This document shows, one piece after another, positions 45,437 through 57,894 of a stretch of DNA of 64,000 bases (its first letter is position 1; every line of letters begins with the position of its first letter). Under the pieces are notes generated by a model. The model was given only the letters and a program-made list of their open reading frames with translations, searched no databases and had not been told where the DNA came from. Made by a program: the position numbers and the translations under genes. This DNA comes from Gonatopus flavifemur (Eukaryota; Arthropoda; Insecta; Hymenoptera; Dryinidae), in assembly GCA_018340375.1 (NCBI GenBank), contig JAFFJZ010000084.1, forward strand, positions 124,001 through 188,000, read 5' to 3'.

Positions 45437-48400
45437 AACCCACCACGCATCCAGCTAATTCTGGCATTAGAGGAGGAGTCCAGAGATCTCTACAAAATGC
45501 AGTAAGTGTGTTCTCAAATACGGAAAACTAATTATGGTAAAAATAAAAGAAAATGAAGTAATTAAATGAGCAAAATATTACTTCATATAATAAGCAAAGT
45601 GAAACTTCACCAGAATTGAAGTATTTCCATCGGTGGAGGATATAAAACTCAATAGCACACAAACAATATGTTATGTGTTCAACAGTGAATTTATCTATGA
45701 ATCACTGTCCTCACAATTTGCAATGACGATTTTGAATCCTGGATGCAATACCCCATTAGAACAGCTTGATAAAAGGATATCAAAATAACATCAAATTCAT
45801 ATTATTTTGTCGGGATTTAGACTAAAAGTTGGTCAAAGTGAGATAGATTTGCTATCATTCTGACTGAGTCGTTCTTATGGGGTAGTGAGATTTTTACGAC
45901 CTAGGGTCGTTTAATCCAACCCAACTCGCTCCAGCTTGCTTCAAGAATTTCGCATCCCCTCTTCCCAATTCTGAAAACAGATTGATTGGTTTGATACAAG
46001 TTAGAGCAATTTGGAGCATGTAGAATCCCTGGGTGAAAATGAAGCGTATACATTACGCGTGAAGGAAGTGCATACGAAGCGAAAAATGTTTCAATTCCCC
46101 CTTCTTGAAGCGTGTAATGCCTCAAATGCCTTTACAGCCGCTTCCCACATAGCAATTCATGTCTTAAAGATACCTAAAGACAAGTTTAAGATGTCCTATG
46201 CGACACCAAAAGATATCTTTTAGATGTCCTAAGCAGTTCTTACTTCTGAATGATGTCTAAGAGATATCTTTTAGAAGATCCAACACTTGTCTCTCAGGAA
46301 GATATCTTCTAGACATCTTTTAGAGATCTTTTGGAAGTAAGAACTGTTGAGGACATCTCAAAGATATCTTTTGGTGTCGCATAAGACATCTTAAACTTGT
46401 CTTGGGATATCTTCAAAACATAAATTGCTATGAGGGTTGCTGTAAAGTGATGAAATCATATGTTTCATATACGCTTCATGAGCTTTCGATCCCGTTTCCT
46501 ACACGCTTCATGTGAAGTGATAGTAAGTTACATTGAGCGTGTGCGAATCATACCCATTCTGACTCCAATTAATATCTTTAAGCGGTCGATCCCAACAATG
46601 ATTCATGATTCAGTGGATAAAATCTACGTCTCCCATGGTGAAAGTCGCCGGTTCGATTCTCGCTATGGGGTTCAATTTTTTATTTAGATTTCTAGGATTT
46701 GATACGCTCCCTCTGTTTCAATCCCCGCTCCACATACTCTTTGTATCCCTTCCATCCAAGCTCCATAGACTTCATTAATGTTTCTGTTACCCTCCAGCAC
46801 ACGCTGTGTTGACTCTTCCTTCCCGCTGCCATTTTCACCAGGGTATGAACAAACCTACTGTTTGTGTTTTGAAGGGTAAGGATTTGAAAGACCGGCATAA
46901 ATAATATTAAGGTCGGAGAATTTCTATATGAGTAAGTAATAATGTTTCATTCCAGAATAAACCAAGGACACCCTTCACTGTGAAGGATAGAAACAAATCC
47001 CAAACCCAACCAATACATAAAGGTAGAAGAACATCAGCCAAAGTTACAGAACAAGCCGAGCTAGTACCGGAACCTTTTGGAACGCCATTAGGGCAAGATT
47101 TACAAATTCATCAACAAAATTGCGAAAACCAGGAAGAGAGACCACTCCAAATTCCACAGTTGCCGCTTGAAGTTCTATTTCAAGAGATCAAACACAAGCG
47201 GGATCAAGAAATTGATGAATTGGAACTTTTAGTGTTGCAGCAAAGCGATGAAATTGAAAATTTGAAAAAAATGCCCTCCCAAAAAGGGAACCACGACATC
47301 CTTGAGTTGCAGATCTCAGGGAATGGAAGAAAAACCCCAAATGACAATGGAAATCTTGATCGAAACATTCCAAATAGAATTGGTAAAACAGATAGAACTG
47401 AACAAAGGGAATATCGAGCCAGATTTAGTTCTGAAAAGGTGAGGAATTGGACTTTTCCAGGATATATATGCATGAATGGCACATATATTTCATAAGATCT
47501 TAAAGAAGTTGCATTTCATAAACATTGATGAGCTACAGAGTGAAGGTTTTTCCCTCATTATTCTTATTAGATTTTGAGTATGATATATTGAATGCAGTTT
47601 GATACGGTTTGGAACTACTGAAACTAGCCGTAAGGTCCAGAAATCCAAGTATCAAAAAGCCTTTGAGAAGTTGGCCGATGAAAGTTGAATAGAACTTTAT
47701 TTCAGGGGGGATATACCTTTGACGGATAAAAAAATCAATTTTACTTTTTTTGCTTTATTTTATAGCAGGGATGGGCATTTTTCTACTCCCGGAGTATTTT
47801 CGATAAGGAGTACTTTTTGTTGACCCTATATAAAGACATATTTTACACAAGACAAAAAGTATTCCCCACTAAAAGTATTCCGGGAGTACAAAAGTACTCC
47901 CGGCTGCTCATCCCTGTTTTATAGCATGATGTGTCAAGGATATACAGTAAAAATTTCGGTTCCATGGAGCAAAACTCTCCGAGTTATGAGCATTTTCGTT
48001 TTCACCGTCCTGTGCAAAAGCATTGTTACTGTCAACTTTGAACGCGTTTTACTCGAAACTGTGTTTTCGAATACCGTGCGTAAGATAACTGGAAAAGTAC
48101 TGCGTCGATTTTCATCAAATTTTGCACACATCTCCAATATGACCTTCGTTTGGGATTGAACGATCGTTTTCATTCTGCTTTTTTCCACATTTGCCGATTT
48201 TATAAGTATTATTAGACCGATTTTTTGGGGGAAAATCGTGATTTTTCTTCAAAAGCGTGTCGGAAGCTGGAATTTCGAAATTTTTTTATCCGATCATTCA
48301 ATCCCAGGAGAAATATGTACACTAGAAGAACATATTGAGTTTTTTTTTATTCCGGATGACTCTAGTGTACTTTATCTTATGCACCGCAAAAGTATTTTCT

Positions 48401-49185
48401 TTTTTACCTCTTCGCAGATCGGCTGCCATCTGCGCTAGATTGCATATTTTTGGACAAATATTTTTGTACACATTCTTGAATACACATGTAATAATATGAA
48501 AAAAGTTTCAAACATTTTGCAACAGTAGAAAAATGATTCAAAATCTTGACAAATGACCCTATTTTTGACTTGACAAAGGTATGTCCCCCCTTCATTACGG
48601 TACATACATGATCATCATCATCATCATTATTTATTTATATCTTATTCAACATACATTGGAAGAAGTTTGTTTATGAGTCAATAATTATGAGTTGATGAAG
48701 ATAATTTCAATGTAACACCATGTTCTGAATTCTTAAAATACAAATTGATAAGAATGACATTCATATCATCAATGTTTTTTCAGAAATTGGAAGATTCCAT
48801 CAAAACTCTGATTGATATGCACAAACGAGATATGGAAATCAGACATGAAGAAAGAATAGAACGAGAAAGAGATCGAAAAATACAAGAAAGACTGAGAGAA
48901 AGAGAAATAAAAGATCAACAAAGACGCCGAAATAGGGGAATGAGGGGAAGACAAGAAAGAGATAGGGCTCTAGAGATAGCCAAGAAGCAAATAGAAGAAG
49001 AAGAGCGTAGAAAGGAAAGAGAACGAGAAAAAGAAGAGGAGATGAAAGCGGCTGTTTTGAGAGAAATCGAAAAAGAGCGACAAGAGAAAGAAGAGCAAAG
49101 AAAGCTGGGAAGAGATATGATGTACAGAAATTATGTACCATATGAGCGTTATAATAACAGTTGGCGCTGTGAAAAACAATGGTGA
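45437..49185 (+). CDS. Spliced gene for an Arg/Glu-rich coiled-coil protein (three exons seen)
   Basis: Exons at 45437-45501, 46956-47438 and 48784-49185 are bounded by CAG acceptors and GTAAGT or GTGAGG donors. The two introns are in phase 0, and the frame stays open across all three to the stop at 49183-49185. Exon 2 gives KPRTPFTVKDRNKSQTQPIH and a leucine/glutamate coiled coil (KRDQEIDELELLVLQQSDEI). Exon 3 continues KLEDSIKTLIDMHKRDMEIR and then a long charged helix of RER, REKEEEM and KERQEKEEQRKLG type, ending RYNNSWRCEKQW. No enzyme domain is recognised. Such single-helix charged rods occur in nuclear and cytoskeletal proteins. Exon 1 needs an upstream exon because it enters in phase 1 and lacks a start; none was found before 45437. 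Consistent splice phases without stops suggest a live gene, perhaps host, perhaps transposon-carried. Confidence 0.6.
46144..46436. mobile_element. Palindromic MITE in intron 1, AAGATATCTT modules
   Basis: TIRs around CATAGCAATTCATGT and ACATAAATTGCTATG bound 293 bp with ends CCC and GGG. Internal modules (GTTTAAGATGTCCTATGCGA and its inverse) are shared with the MITE at 14060-14313, so the two are family members. The flanks are TT on both sides instead of TA. Confidence 0.78.
46600..46675 (+). ncRNA. Degenerate tRNA-like / SINE head
   Basis: An A-box-like TGATTCAGTGG (46606-46616) and a B-box-like GGTTCGATTCT (46650-46660, one mismatch) lie 44 bases apart on the plus strand. No stable acceptor stem is evident. 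It may be a relic of a tRNA-derived SINE within the intron. Confidence 0.4.
47766..47916. mobile_element. hAT-type MITE in intron 2, perfect 8-bp TSD
   Basis: A 151-bp hairpin element has ends CAGGGATGGGCA and TGCTCATCCCTG. It is flanked by the exact 8-bp repeat TTTTATAG at 47758-47765 and 47917-47924. Internal CTCCCGGAGTA and CGGGAGTAC segments pair. Confidence 0.93.
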
Positions 49186-49189
49186 AAAA

Positions 49190-49600
49190 TAGTCATGAAT
49201 TAGCAGGGTTTGATTTTGTATTTCTTTTTATCAGTTTTCCATCTTCAATAAAACAAAATGGACATTCCTACTATCCGATACTTGGAAACATATGTTATTT
49301 GAAATTGACTTTATGATTGTACACCATTTGTTTTTTTCGACTAATGATATTTTATGTGTACTAATTATTTGATACTTTTGTTTGGCAATATTTGGTATTG
49401 TTATTTCAGTCATATTTGATATTTTTCCATAGAAATATTATTAATGAGAAAGAAAAAATTACAAGCATTATGGAAATAGTTGGCGCGGTAACCACCAATG
49501 GTGAAAAAGCTAGGTTTGATTTTTTATTTCTCTTTTGTTTCAATTTTCCATTGTTCCCCTGGTGAAAATTGTGATGGACAATTTTTGATTCCACTCACAA
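49190..49600. other. 3' flank of the coiled-coil gene
   Basis: AATAAA at 49248-49253 is a plausible polyadenylation signal. A second, diverged copy of the end of the gene follows: GTTGGCGCGGTAACCACCAATGGTGAAAAA at 49470-49510 resembles GTTGGCGCTGTG...AATGGTGAAAAA at 49160-49190, so the 3' end was partly duplicated. Confidence 0.5.
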
Positions 49601-51187
49601 AGGCGCAAGATCCAATGAGCGCCTCCACGACTCCTGTCGTGGATATTTATTTGTAACAGCGGGACCTGCAAGATATCGAAAGGGAACAAGTAATTTGCTC
49701 ACGACAATTTTGAGGGGTCAAAGGAAAAGGAAAAAGCTCAGGGAGAGGGGGTGGGTTGATTTGAATTGTTACACAGAGTAAACAAACTCTACCTATAGTT
49801 GAGGATGTGCCAGAGCACGTATATTTCTACAGATTCACCGAATTTTACACATATGCGACTTCGTCGCGCAACGAAAAGAAGATACAAACAATTTGTTCGT
49901 TCGATAGATTGGTTTTGGGGGAACACAGGGATCGAGAAATTAATGTGAGGGCGCGACCACGAGGGAACGTATACTTACGGACTATGCCGTTCACATAAAT
50001 CAAGACAAAGGGGGATATAGGGAAACCGCGACCATACAATTTAACCGGGGGAGGGCAAACACGGGCGAAGGGGATGACTCTATATCGGAACACGGAGGGT
50101 GGAAGAAAAATATAGAAAGAGGGACACGTGGAGGAGGCCACGTGAACGACAATCTTTTACCACGTAAATCCAGAGGAGGAAACACCGCACAAGCACTTCA
50201 CACCGGTAAACTTCCTCGACAGAAGCGAAGAAGAGAACTTTAATGGGGATCGGACCCCGATGGCACAGCACACTCATCGTATATCCAAGTTTTACAGCGC
50301 GAGTCTTTCCTAGAACGTTGCCGTGGCTCAGTTACATAAGAAGTGACATGCAAGATGGCCACTCCCTTCTTCTTGCCCGACGGGTGAGTTCGCAAAATCA
50401 TATACAGACCCCGTCGGCGACTTTCCGTTGGAGCTTACTTCTGGAGCTCGTTTCACGGGTTCGGAAGGTGGTGGCTTCTAGCTACTCGTTAGGTGGGTGT
50501 GCGCATGCGCGTTGTGGAGGTTTTCTGGGTGCGGGTGTTTATGTCCTTTCCTCTCCTTTGGTGGGGCCGGGAGAAGGGGTACAGCGTGGTCGGGTTGGTC
50601 TCTGCCGGTGTTCCGCCGATCCAGGAACGGGGTGGCATCCTCGGAGACGACTCATCCTACTCTCTCTCTCTCTCTCTCTCTCTGTGGTCCAGCGTTGGAG
50701 AGAGATGGTGTTGCCCACGAGGGGTTTCCAGCCTCCTGGGGGTTGTCGATTCAGGAACGGCCGAGATGGCGTTGATATCGCCTCCTGGCGTTGAACCAAT
50801 CCTTCCAGGCATCCGTGATACAGGTGGCGCTGCCTCCTTGGGGACGGGAAACCTCAACAAATAGAAGAAGGGCAGGGATTAGAGGAGAACAGGGATAGCA
50901 AGGGAGAGGAGATGTGTTCCCGATTCTCGTGTAAGCGAGCGGCAGCTATGTTCTTTCGGGTGAATTAACTCGTTATGAAAGTTTACGATTACGATCGATA
51001 GGGATCGTGCGCGGTGCCATCCCGCGACTCTTTTTGTGATGATTTGTTACATCACAAAATGAAGAGTAACCGTTAATCCAGTGAAGTTTGTTTCATTTGT
51101 ATTGTGTTTGTGATATTTGGAATTGGAGGTTAATTGAAAAGCACCTAACAAAGGTTTTTGATTGTAAAATCAAACCTATCAGAGGTT
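49600..51187. other. GC-richer block of uncertain origin
   Basis: Composition changes sharply to GC-rich DNA. No frame shows a recognisable domain, and overlapping frames on both strands at 50243-50864 reflect composition. A solo LTR starting TGTAACAGCGGG at about 49655 was considered, but no matching end or duplication was found. A (CT)n run at about 50660-50684 lies inside. Confidence 0.35.
50660..50684. repeat. (CT)n microsatellite
   Basis: About twelve CT repeats in a row. Confidence 0.9.
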
Positions 51188-51201
51188 TTTGATTGTAAAA
51201 T

Positions 51202-51251
51202 CTTTATGTATTGTTGTTTCCAACAATAAAGTCAATTACTACTACTACTCC
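51202..51251 (+). mobile_element. 5'-truncated LINE tail, 14-bp TSD
   Basis: Fifty bases ending AATAAAGTCAATTACTACTA plus further ACT repeats are flanked by the exact 14-bp repeat TTTGATTGTAAAAT (51188-51201 and 51252-51265). An AATAAA followed by a simple-repeat tail between target duplications is the mark of a very short non-LTR insertion. Confidence 0.65.
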
Positions 51252-51265
51252 TTTGATTGTAAAAT

Positions 51266-53113
51266 TAGTGGACAGCTGGAAGTTTCAATTCGTTAATTTT
51301 AATAAATTGATTGAACTTGATAATTGATTGATTAATTCTCGATTATTAGAAAAAAAAGAAATATTAATCCCAAGAATATTCAATTATAGGATGGGATATT
51401 GAAGATACTTTATAGGAGAACTTGATGCTATATTTCATTTGGTAAGTAGTCGTTTTGAAATGTGTGTGTGATACCGCCATACATATGGTTAGAATTTGTG
51501 TTCCCTTATTTATGTTTTGGTTTTGGTTCTTGCTTGATGCACAGATGATTTGAGTGAAATACGTGATTTCGCGTAACTTGCACCAAGGAAGATACTTCTG
51601 GTGAGGATTAAGGAGAGAGGTCCGTAAAAAGAATATACCACCAACCCCAGTGAAATCCCACGAACAACCCAATGGAGGATGAAAAACAAGTATAAAAATC
51701 TGTCTGTAGCAGAGGTATGTCACGTTAACTCTATATTCCATATGAGAATATTTATCGCATGCTTTCGCACTTGATGATCGTTTTCCATTCGCTGCACTGA
51801 GTGTGCACTGCAGCGGTGTTATATGTATAAGAATTCTTATACGAATCACTATGGCAGTTGGACTAGGGTTCACCGCCATTTAACGATATTCTGTTCAAAA
51901 GGTTGGAATTCTTATGAAATTACGTGTAAGAATGATCTCATCCTCATATATTATACGCAGGGTGTTATATGTATGCATGTAAGAATATTTATAACACCCC
52001 TGGCGCACTGGAATATCCTCATCTTTCTCAAACTTATGGGGAAATGAAGGATATAAATATCCCAGTGAGCAATCAATGCAGCGAATGGAAAACGCCATGA
52101 TTTTAATTCCCTTGCAGTGACTTTTGAACACCATATGAGACAAAGATCACATTGCAGGTAAATATTACGCAGCAACATGATGTAAATAGTATGAGAGATG
52201 GATCTTGCAGCAATCCAATACAAATGGGTATGGAAGACGATTTGGTAGATGTGAGTTTATATGACAAAAATATTTATTGATATGGAGATAATATTATTCG
52301 AATTCATCTCATGAGGCAAACGAACGACGTGTATTGTAAACATATTCGTTGCATGCTTTCTCACTTGATAATCATTTCCAATTTCCTAAATTACTTTTGA
52401 ACAATGTTCAAGATCTCATTTGGAATTCAGTTTGAATTTTTTCAATGTCTTATGTAGAATACACTGAAATTGTAAATTTATTTATCTACAATATTTAAAT
52501 ACAATGTTATTTTCAAAATTTTGAATATTTGAAATGAATCTATGGTAATGGAAATTCTATTTTGAAACGTGTATTCGAGTATTGAAGGTCATAGAAGATT
52601 GAATATCTCCATGAAAGATGTTAAGGTTAGAATTTCGCTTGATAATTTTTATTTGCTTTGTTGTGTGAATTTGATTTGTGCGTTCTGTTATAAACTCGTG
52701 GAACGTGAATAATGTGTGCTCAAAAATGAATTAAATGAAGGATATATCCGATTCATTTGGTATCAGTTGAAAATATCATTTGATTTTTAATTGGAAATCC
52801 TAGTTCAAAATTCGAATTCAAAAGAATCGGAAAGAAAAAGAAATTTCCTATTCTTTTCTATCCTCTCCTATTCCGAATTTTTCGCTGGGGTGTCACTAAT
52901 AATTCAAGTTTCAGCTTTCAGATCGAGACCGTATCCATTGTCATTTAATTATCAAAGTTCCGCAAACATTACAGTCTACTTTATTAGGGGAGAATGTGGA
53001 GTCGGTTTCAATTCGAAAGCCCAAATTATTATACGCATTTTTAATTTCATTTCACTTGTTTTTTTTATGACCATCTTCAAATACGCAATTTAGATGACAT
53101 ATTACTTTTCAGG
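51266..53113. other. Non-coding, with diverged direct and inverted repeats
   Basis: GTTTTCCATTCGCTGCA at about 51780 is repeated inverted at about 52075-52092 and in diverged direct form near 52340-52390 (GCATGCTTTCTCACTTGAT). GGTGTTATATGTAT occurs at 51816 and 51960. No boundaries or genes could be set. Confidence 0.4.
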
Positions 53114-55522
53114 AAATATTAGAAAATTTTCATGCTCCCTATGAGTGTGATTTGGTTATCGATGAACCTCAACAGGACGAGAACAATGATGAACCAAACC
53201 CATCGGCAATCGAAGTTGAAGACCCAACTATATTGAGCAGCATCTCATGTAATTGTACATCTACAACCGAAGGGGATGTTATGTTGATGTGTCTAGGTTT
53301 AGGATATAGGCATAATTTAGCCTGGAAGACTGTAGTAGATATTCTGAAACTCATCAATGCAATTTCTAAGAGGGAGGTCATAAAAGATAGTAAATACTTT
53401 CTCATAAAATACATGGAAGTAGGTAAAGAAAGCACCACTTACCACTTATATTGCAGTTCATGCGAAAGATACTTCGGAAAGAAAGAAGATGTGAGAGAAA
53501 GATGCAAATCAACTGGAACATTGAAGTGTACGTGTGGAAAAGAATTCCGAAGTCTTGAAGAAATTTCGACATTTTTTCTTTCCATTAATCTGGAATCTCA
53601 AATGGAAGAGTTTTTAAGGGATCCACAGTTTTTGAATGGCCTCAAGTGGCGGTTTGAAAGAAAAAAATCAAAGGAGGAGAATCTTGAAGACATTTATGAT
53701 GGGAAAGTTTATAAAAGACTTAGTGCACCTGGCCAAATACTATCTGATCCTCATAACATATCATACAGTTTCAATACGGATGGCGTTCCAATTGGCAAAT
53801 CCTCGAAACGAAGAATGTGGCCCATCTACGCAACTATCAATGAGTTGCCATTACATTTACGCTCCAGATATACTCGTTTGGCTGGAATTTATATTTGTGA
53901 CAAAGATCCAAATATGCAAATTTTCTTACATCCGTTCGTGGAGGAGGCCAATATATTTGTGGAGAAGGGTATAAGCTGGTGTTTAGATGGACAGGATATC
54001 AACACTAAAGTCATTCCCCTTTGTTGTGTGGTAGATTCTGTTGCTCGATGCAAAATGCTAACTATGAGCCAATTCAATGCATTCTGCGCGGTGAGACAGT
54101 GTTAGTGTCCCACCGACTGCGTGGTGGGGGCCGTCAGCTCCCGCACTCTGGGCTCACTGATTCTGCGGATGCACGTTGTGTCATCAAATCACAGAACCTA
54201 CTCCAAGCGGTTGGAGATTCACAATATGTGCAAGTTCTGATTCTAGGACTCATGAAAGCATTTTGATGGACGCCAAACAAGCCTTCCTAAATCGAGAAAA
54301 TCCGAATAAAAAATTGAGAATATGTCGTGGAGTAAAAGGCCCAACGTCTCCCCACAATTTCCGATATTCTAATTTGGTAGATGGAATGGTACCAGATTAC
54401 ATGCACGCTGTGCTTTTTGGTAAGTCGCGTCATCACACATATTTATTATTAACATCCGTTGGAAAAGATTATTACATTGGATCGGATGCCAATTTGGATA
54501 TGATAGACAGTAGATTGTTGACCTGCCAACCACCAACGTGCATCACTAGAGCGCCTCGAAGCATTCGTAGTGGAAACTTGTGGAAAGCGTCGGAGTACAG
54601 ATCATGGCTTCTTTTTTATTGTGTTCCATGTTTGGGAGGTATATTGCCTAAAAAATATTTGAATCATATAGGGATGCTTTCTGAAGCCATACATATTTTT
54701 CTGCAACCTTCCATCCCTAAGACAGACTTGGAATATGCTCATACATTATTATTGAGGTATGTCTACTTGTACGAAAAATATTTTGGAAAAACTTCGATGG
54801 TGTATAACGTACATCTTTCAACTCATCTTCCTAAAGCTATAGAAGATTTTGGACCACTTTGGGAAATTAATGCTTTTCATTTTGAAGGTTACAATAGATC
54901 TCTACTCCAATTACAACAGAATCCAACACGAATCGCTCAAGGAATTGTTCGGAAATTCCACACTTTCAAATCTTTATCAAATTCATGCAATAAATACGCA
55001 TCCAGTGACGACACAATAAACTAATGTATGAAATTGTTCGAAAAAACCAATAAGTTTTGTATTAAGCACCAAACAGTAACTTTAATTGGAAGTGGACTCA
55101 TTCAAACACTTAGTCCAGTAGAAGAGGCTTGTTTTGAGGGATTGAATATCAAAGAGATGAAGATTTTTGAAAAAATGATTTGGAATAATCACCGCTACAC
55201 CAGTTCTTCATACAGTCGTCCACAAAGAACCAACGATTCGTACATTTGTTTTAATGGAAACGATAGAGGCAGAATAGAAAAAATATGTGAAGTCAAGCTT
55301 GAGAATACAAGAATAATAGTACTCCTTGTCAGAAAATTTATAATCAGTGATGAAGAAATTTTGAAAACTAAATATCTGAAATCATTTCATGTACAGAAAA
55401 TTATACAAGAAGACAACTTGGTAATGATTACAGAGACAGACATCATTTGTCACAGTATAGTTCTACTTTTGGATAACGGAGATTTCATTTGCGATGTACC
55501 ATTTAGATGTTATGGCGATTAA
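53114..55522 (+). pseudogene. CMC/tnp2-like transposase (NTDG...VVDSVAR...DYMHAV family)
   Basis: An exon opens after TTTTCAG at 53113. It reads DLVIDEPQQDENNDEPN, a zinc-rich region (YCSSCERYF, LKCTCGKEF), then D in SYSFNTDGVPIGKSS followed by WPIYATINELP, D in LCCVVDSVARCKMLTMSQFN, and after a disrupted stretch MVPDYMHAVLFG, WRSWLLFYCVPC-like text and YNVHLSTHLPKAI. In tnp2/CMC transposases these blocks hold the catalytic D, D and E/MH positions. The frame fails at about 54090, where roughly 85-100 GC-rich bases intrude. It resumes at about 54180, is stopped by a TAA at 55022-55024, and continues in frame to 55522 (LSPVEEACFEGLNIKEM). The upstream exon was not found. It is a different family from the copy at 22560. 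Confidence 0.72.
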
Positions 55523-55529
55523 ATCCGAT

Positions 55530-55996
55530 TGAATTTAAGTACCACAAAATTTAATAATACGTTATATTACTCAATGATTTTGATCAAGCCGTTTATTAAA
55601 CTTTTTCTACGGAGTGACCCCTAGCAGAAATATTTCTCTGAGGATCTCTGGGAAACCCTCAAAATTCGAACATTCTCTGTGAATCTCTGTGAATCAAAAT
55701 TGAAATTTCCACCAAGTATATCTTTTCATCCCATATCCTTCCAAAATATGCAATTTTATTCAATTTTTTCCATTACTGAATTGAAAATAATTCATTGAAT
55801 CCAATTTTCAAATCCAATTCTCCTTTTTCTCCCTTCTGAAACTCAGGAAACAAAGATCCAGAAGAATTCTCTCACAAAATTAGTTTTCGATTTTTTTTAC
55901 TGCTGTCTGAGTTAACGCCTCCCAATCGGTTTTTATCGTTTTCTTTCAATAGGGTCTGATGATTTTTTTAATTCTTGGAATACTGTTTTGAATGGA
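55530..55996. other. No gene seen
   Basis: 3' flank of the pseudogene; AT-rich and with no recognised feature. Confidence 0.4.
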
Positions 55997-55998
55997 TA

Positions 55999-56152
55999 GC
56001 AGATGATTCATTACGTTTTTCCCAGACAAACTACGTGAGCAATCACAGATCAATCTGAAACTAAATTGACCGAAGCATTGTCTCAGTGTGGTTTTGATGA
56101 ATCTGTGACTGCTAACAGATTTTCTCTGGAAGAAACGTAATGAATTATCCGC
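55999..56152. mobile_element. Palindromic MITE, TA duplication
   Basis: GCAGATGATTCATTACGTTT at the left pairs with AAACGTAATGAATTATCCGC at the right, and the interior also pairs (GAGCAATCACAGAT with its complement). TA flanks at 55997-55998 and 56153-56154. Length 154 bp. Confidence 0.75.
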
Positions 56153-56154
56153 TA

Positions 56155-57387
56155 TATATTTATTCAAAAAAGTATTCTTGAAATTAAAAACAAATAACAT
56201 TATGAGGAATAATGATAATACCTTATTCGAAGTATGTACGATGTTTGAATTTCCCTCTTGTGTCAACAAGTCACGTGCTTATCGATTATTGGTCCTGATC
56301 GTCCTGATGTTCAATTGGATCAAATTTCGATTATTATAGTGAAGTGACAAATTCTCTCGAAATCCACCTCCCAGGGGGGTACAACTCAACGTTATAGAAG
56401 TAAAATAAATTTGGACTGATTTCTGCGCCCTCTAAGCTGGGAACTTTGATGTGAACTAAAAATCAATATGGCGGTCATAGGATTCTGCTACGGCGGATAA
56501 TTCGGAAATAAACAGTTCTAACCCTGGTAAAAAGGGTTATGATAATTTCTCATACTTCCGGAGAATTTTTCATACACTTATTATTCAATATTTATTCTTC
56601 AATATTTTTCATAATTACTGATAACGTCAAAATTCGAAGAGAATAAAGAAAATTGGATCCCAGTTCCACTTTGAATTAGAACTCGGAGAGGAGTTATGAA
56701 AAATATTGAAAAATATTCATCTCAAAATGAGTGTATGATAAGTTATCTGAAAGTATCAAGAATTAAGAACCCCATTCTCGCCAGGGGACAGATTAATTGC
56801 CGGAAATCCTGTCAACGCAATCCTGAAATAAGTATTCTTCGACGAGTTTATGAGGACATAATATTGAAATTCCTATGAAACCTATGACTCTGTACAGTAC
56901 TCTCCTGATCAAAGAAAACATTTGGATAGTATAACCCAGCTCGTATTCCTTCAAGATGCACAATTCATACAATATATATTATCTGAATCAAATCATGGTA
57001 TTCCTAGTGGGAATCTATTTCAATTCACAGAGAATGTCAGAGTTTCTCAGAGTTCTTCTGAATTTCTTATAATTTTTCCGAGTTTTGCTGGAAATTCACA
57101 GAATTTTTCAGAAATACAAGCTGATGTTCAATTTGTAGTTTTACAGAGTTTTATAGATTTTCGAAGATTTTTAGACATTTGCAGAGAAATATTTCCCTAG
57201 GTATATTTTATAAATGATATTATAGAAATTCCTTCAAACACGAAAAAATATGTATTATTGTAAATTCATGTCTACGTTACACTTCATCTAATATGAATAA
57301 TTGTGACAATAATTTTTTTGGAATGCCAACCATCCTAATATAACGTATGAATCTATTTATAGAATTTTTGAATTGAAAAAAAAAACT
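56155..57387. other. No supported gene
   Basis: Short frames only (56696-56878, 56922-57200), with AT-rich composition and no motif. Repeated TTTCTCAGAGTT-like phrases occur near 57030-57180. Confidence 0.4.
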
Positions 57388-57770
57388 TCAATTCATTTCT
57401 TCCAAAGGTAACAATACATTCTGATTAATGATGTCACTATCATTATTGTATGGTATTTGATAAAATGTTTGCATCGTTGGACGTCGAAGTGGGGTACTCT
57501 TGACCGAGAATATCGTAGTATCTTCTAACCGAGGTATTAATTCTCCTTGTTGTCCAGGAATGATGTTACGCGAGGTATGTCTCACCAGGGTATTTGCAGT
57601 AAGAAGATTCTGATTTATATTCATTGCCTTGTAGGTTCTTCAACGAATTGAATTGTTGTCACTTGGAGCTTTTATAAACAGTCGAATGGAATATACCTTG
57701 TTCGTCTGAATCGGAATCAGAATCATACTGTATTTCACTCTTACGCACTGAATCTGGAATCGACATATTA
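57388..57770 (-). pseudogene. Two-exon coding remnant with acidic N-terminus
   Basis: On the minus strand an ATG at about 57766 gives MSIPDSVRKSEIQYDSDSDSDEQ up to a GTATAT donor near 57694. A TATAAAAG acceptor near 57673 would join in phase to APSDNNSIR, then a TGA, then RTYKAMNINQNLLTAN and onward to LLPLEEMN at 57388. One stop thus separates two otherwise open parts, and the intron would be only about 25 bases, which is too short. The splice model is therefore doubtful and the whole may be chance plus a small frame change. No domain is recognised. Confidence 0.3.
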
Positions 57771-57894
57771 CAATGATGAAATATGAAAGTACTTGATATT
57801 TGAATAATTAATAATACCTTGGATAGATGGAAGATTCTTGTAATAGCACATATCCTGAATCGAGATCCCTGTGACTGTTCTCGTATAGTGCATA

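Noticed and set aside
46600..46675. Functional tRNA gene
   Set aside because: The A box has mismatches, the B box has one, and no acceptor stem pairs.
48839..49179. Minus-strand hydrophobic frames suggesting a membrane protein
   Set aside because: Antisense of the charged coiled-coil exon; hydrophobicity follows from complementing Lys/Glu/Arg codons.
50243..50864. Overlapping frames in the GC-rich block as a gene
   Set aside because: All frames on both strands are open because of composition and the CT repeat; no family resemblance.
49655..51250. Solo LTR starting TGTAACAGCGGG
   Set aside because: No matching 3' end or target duplication could be found.
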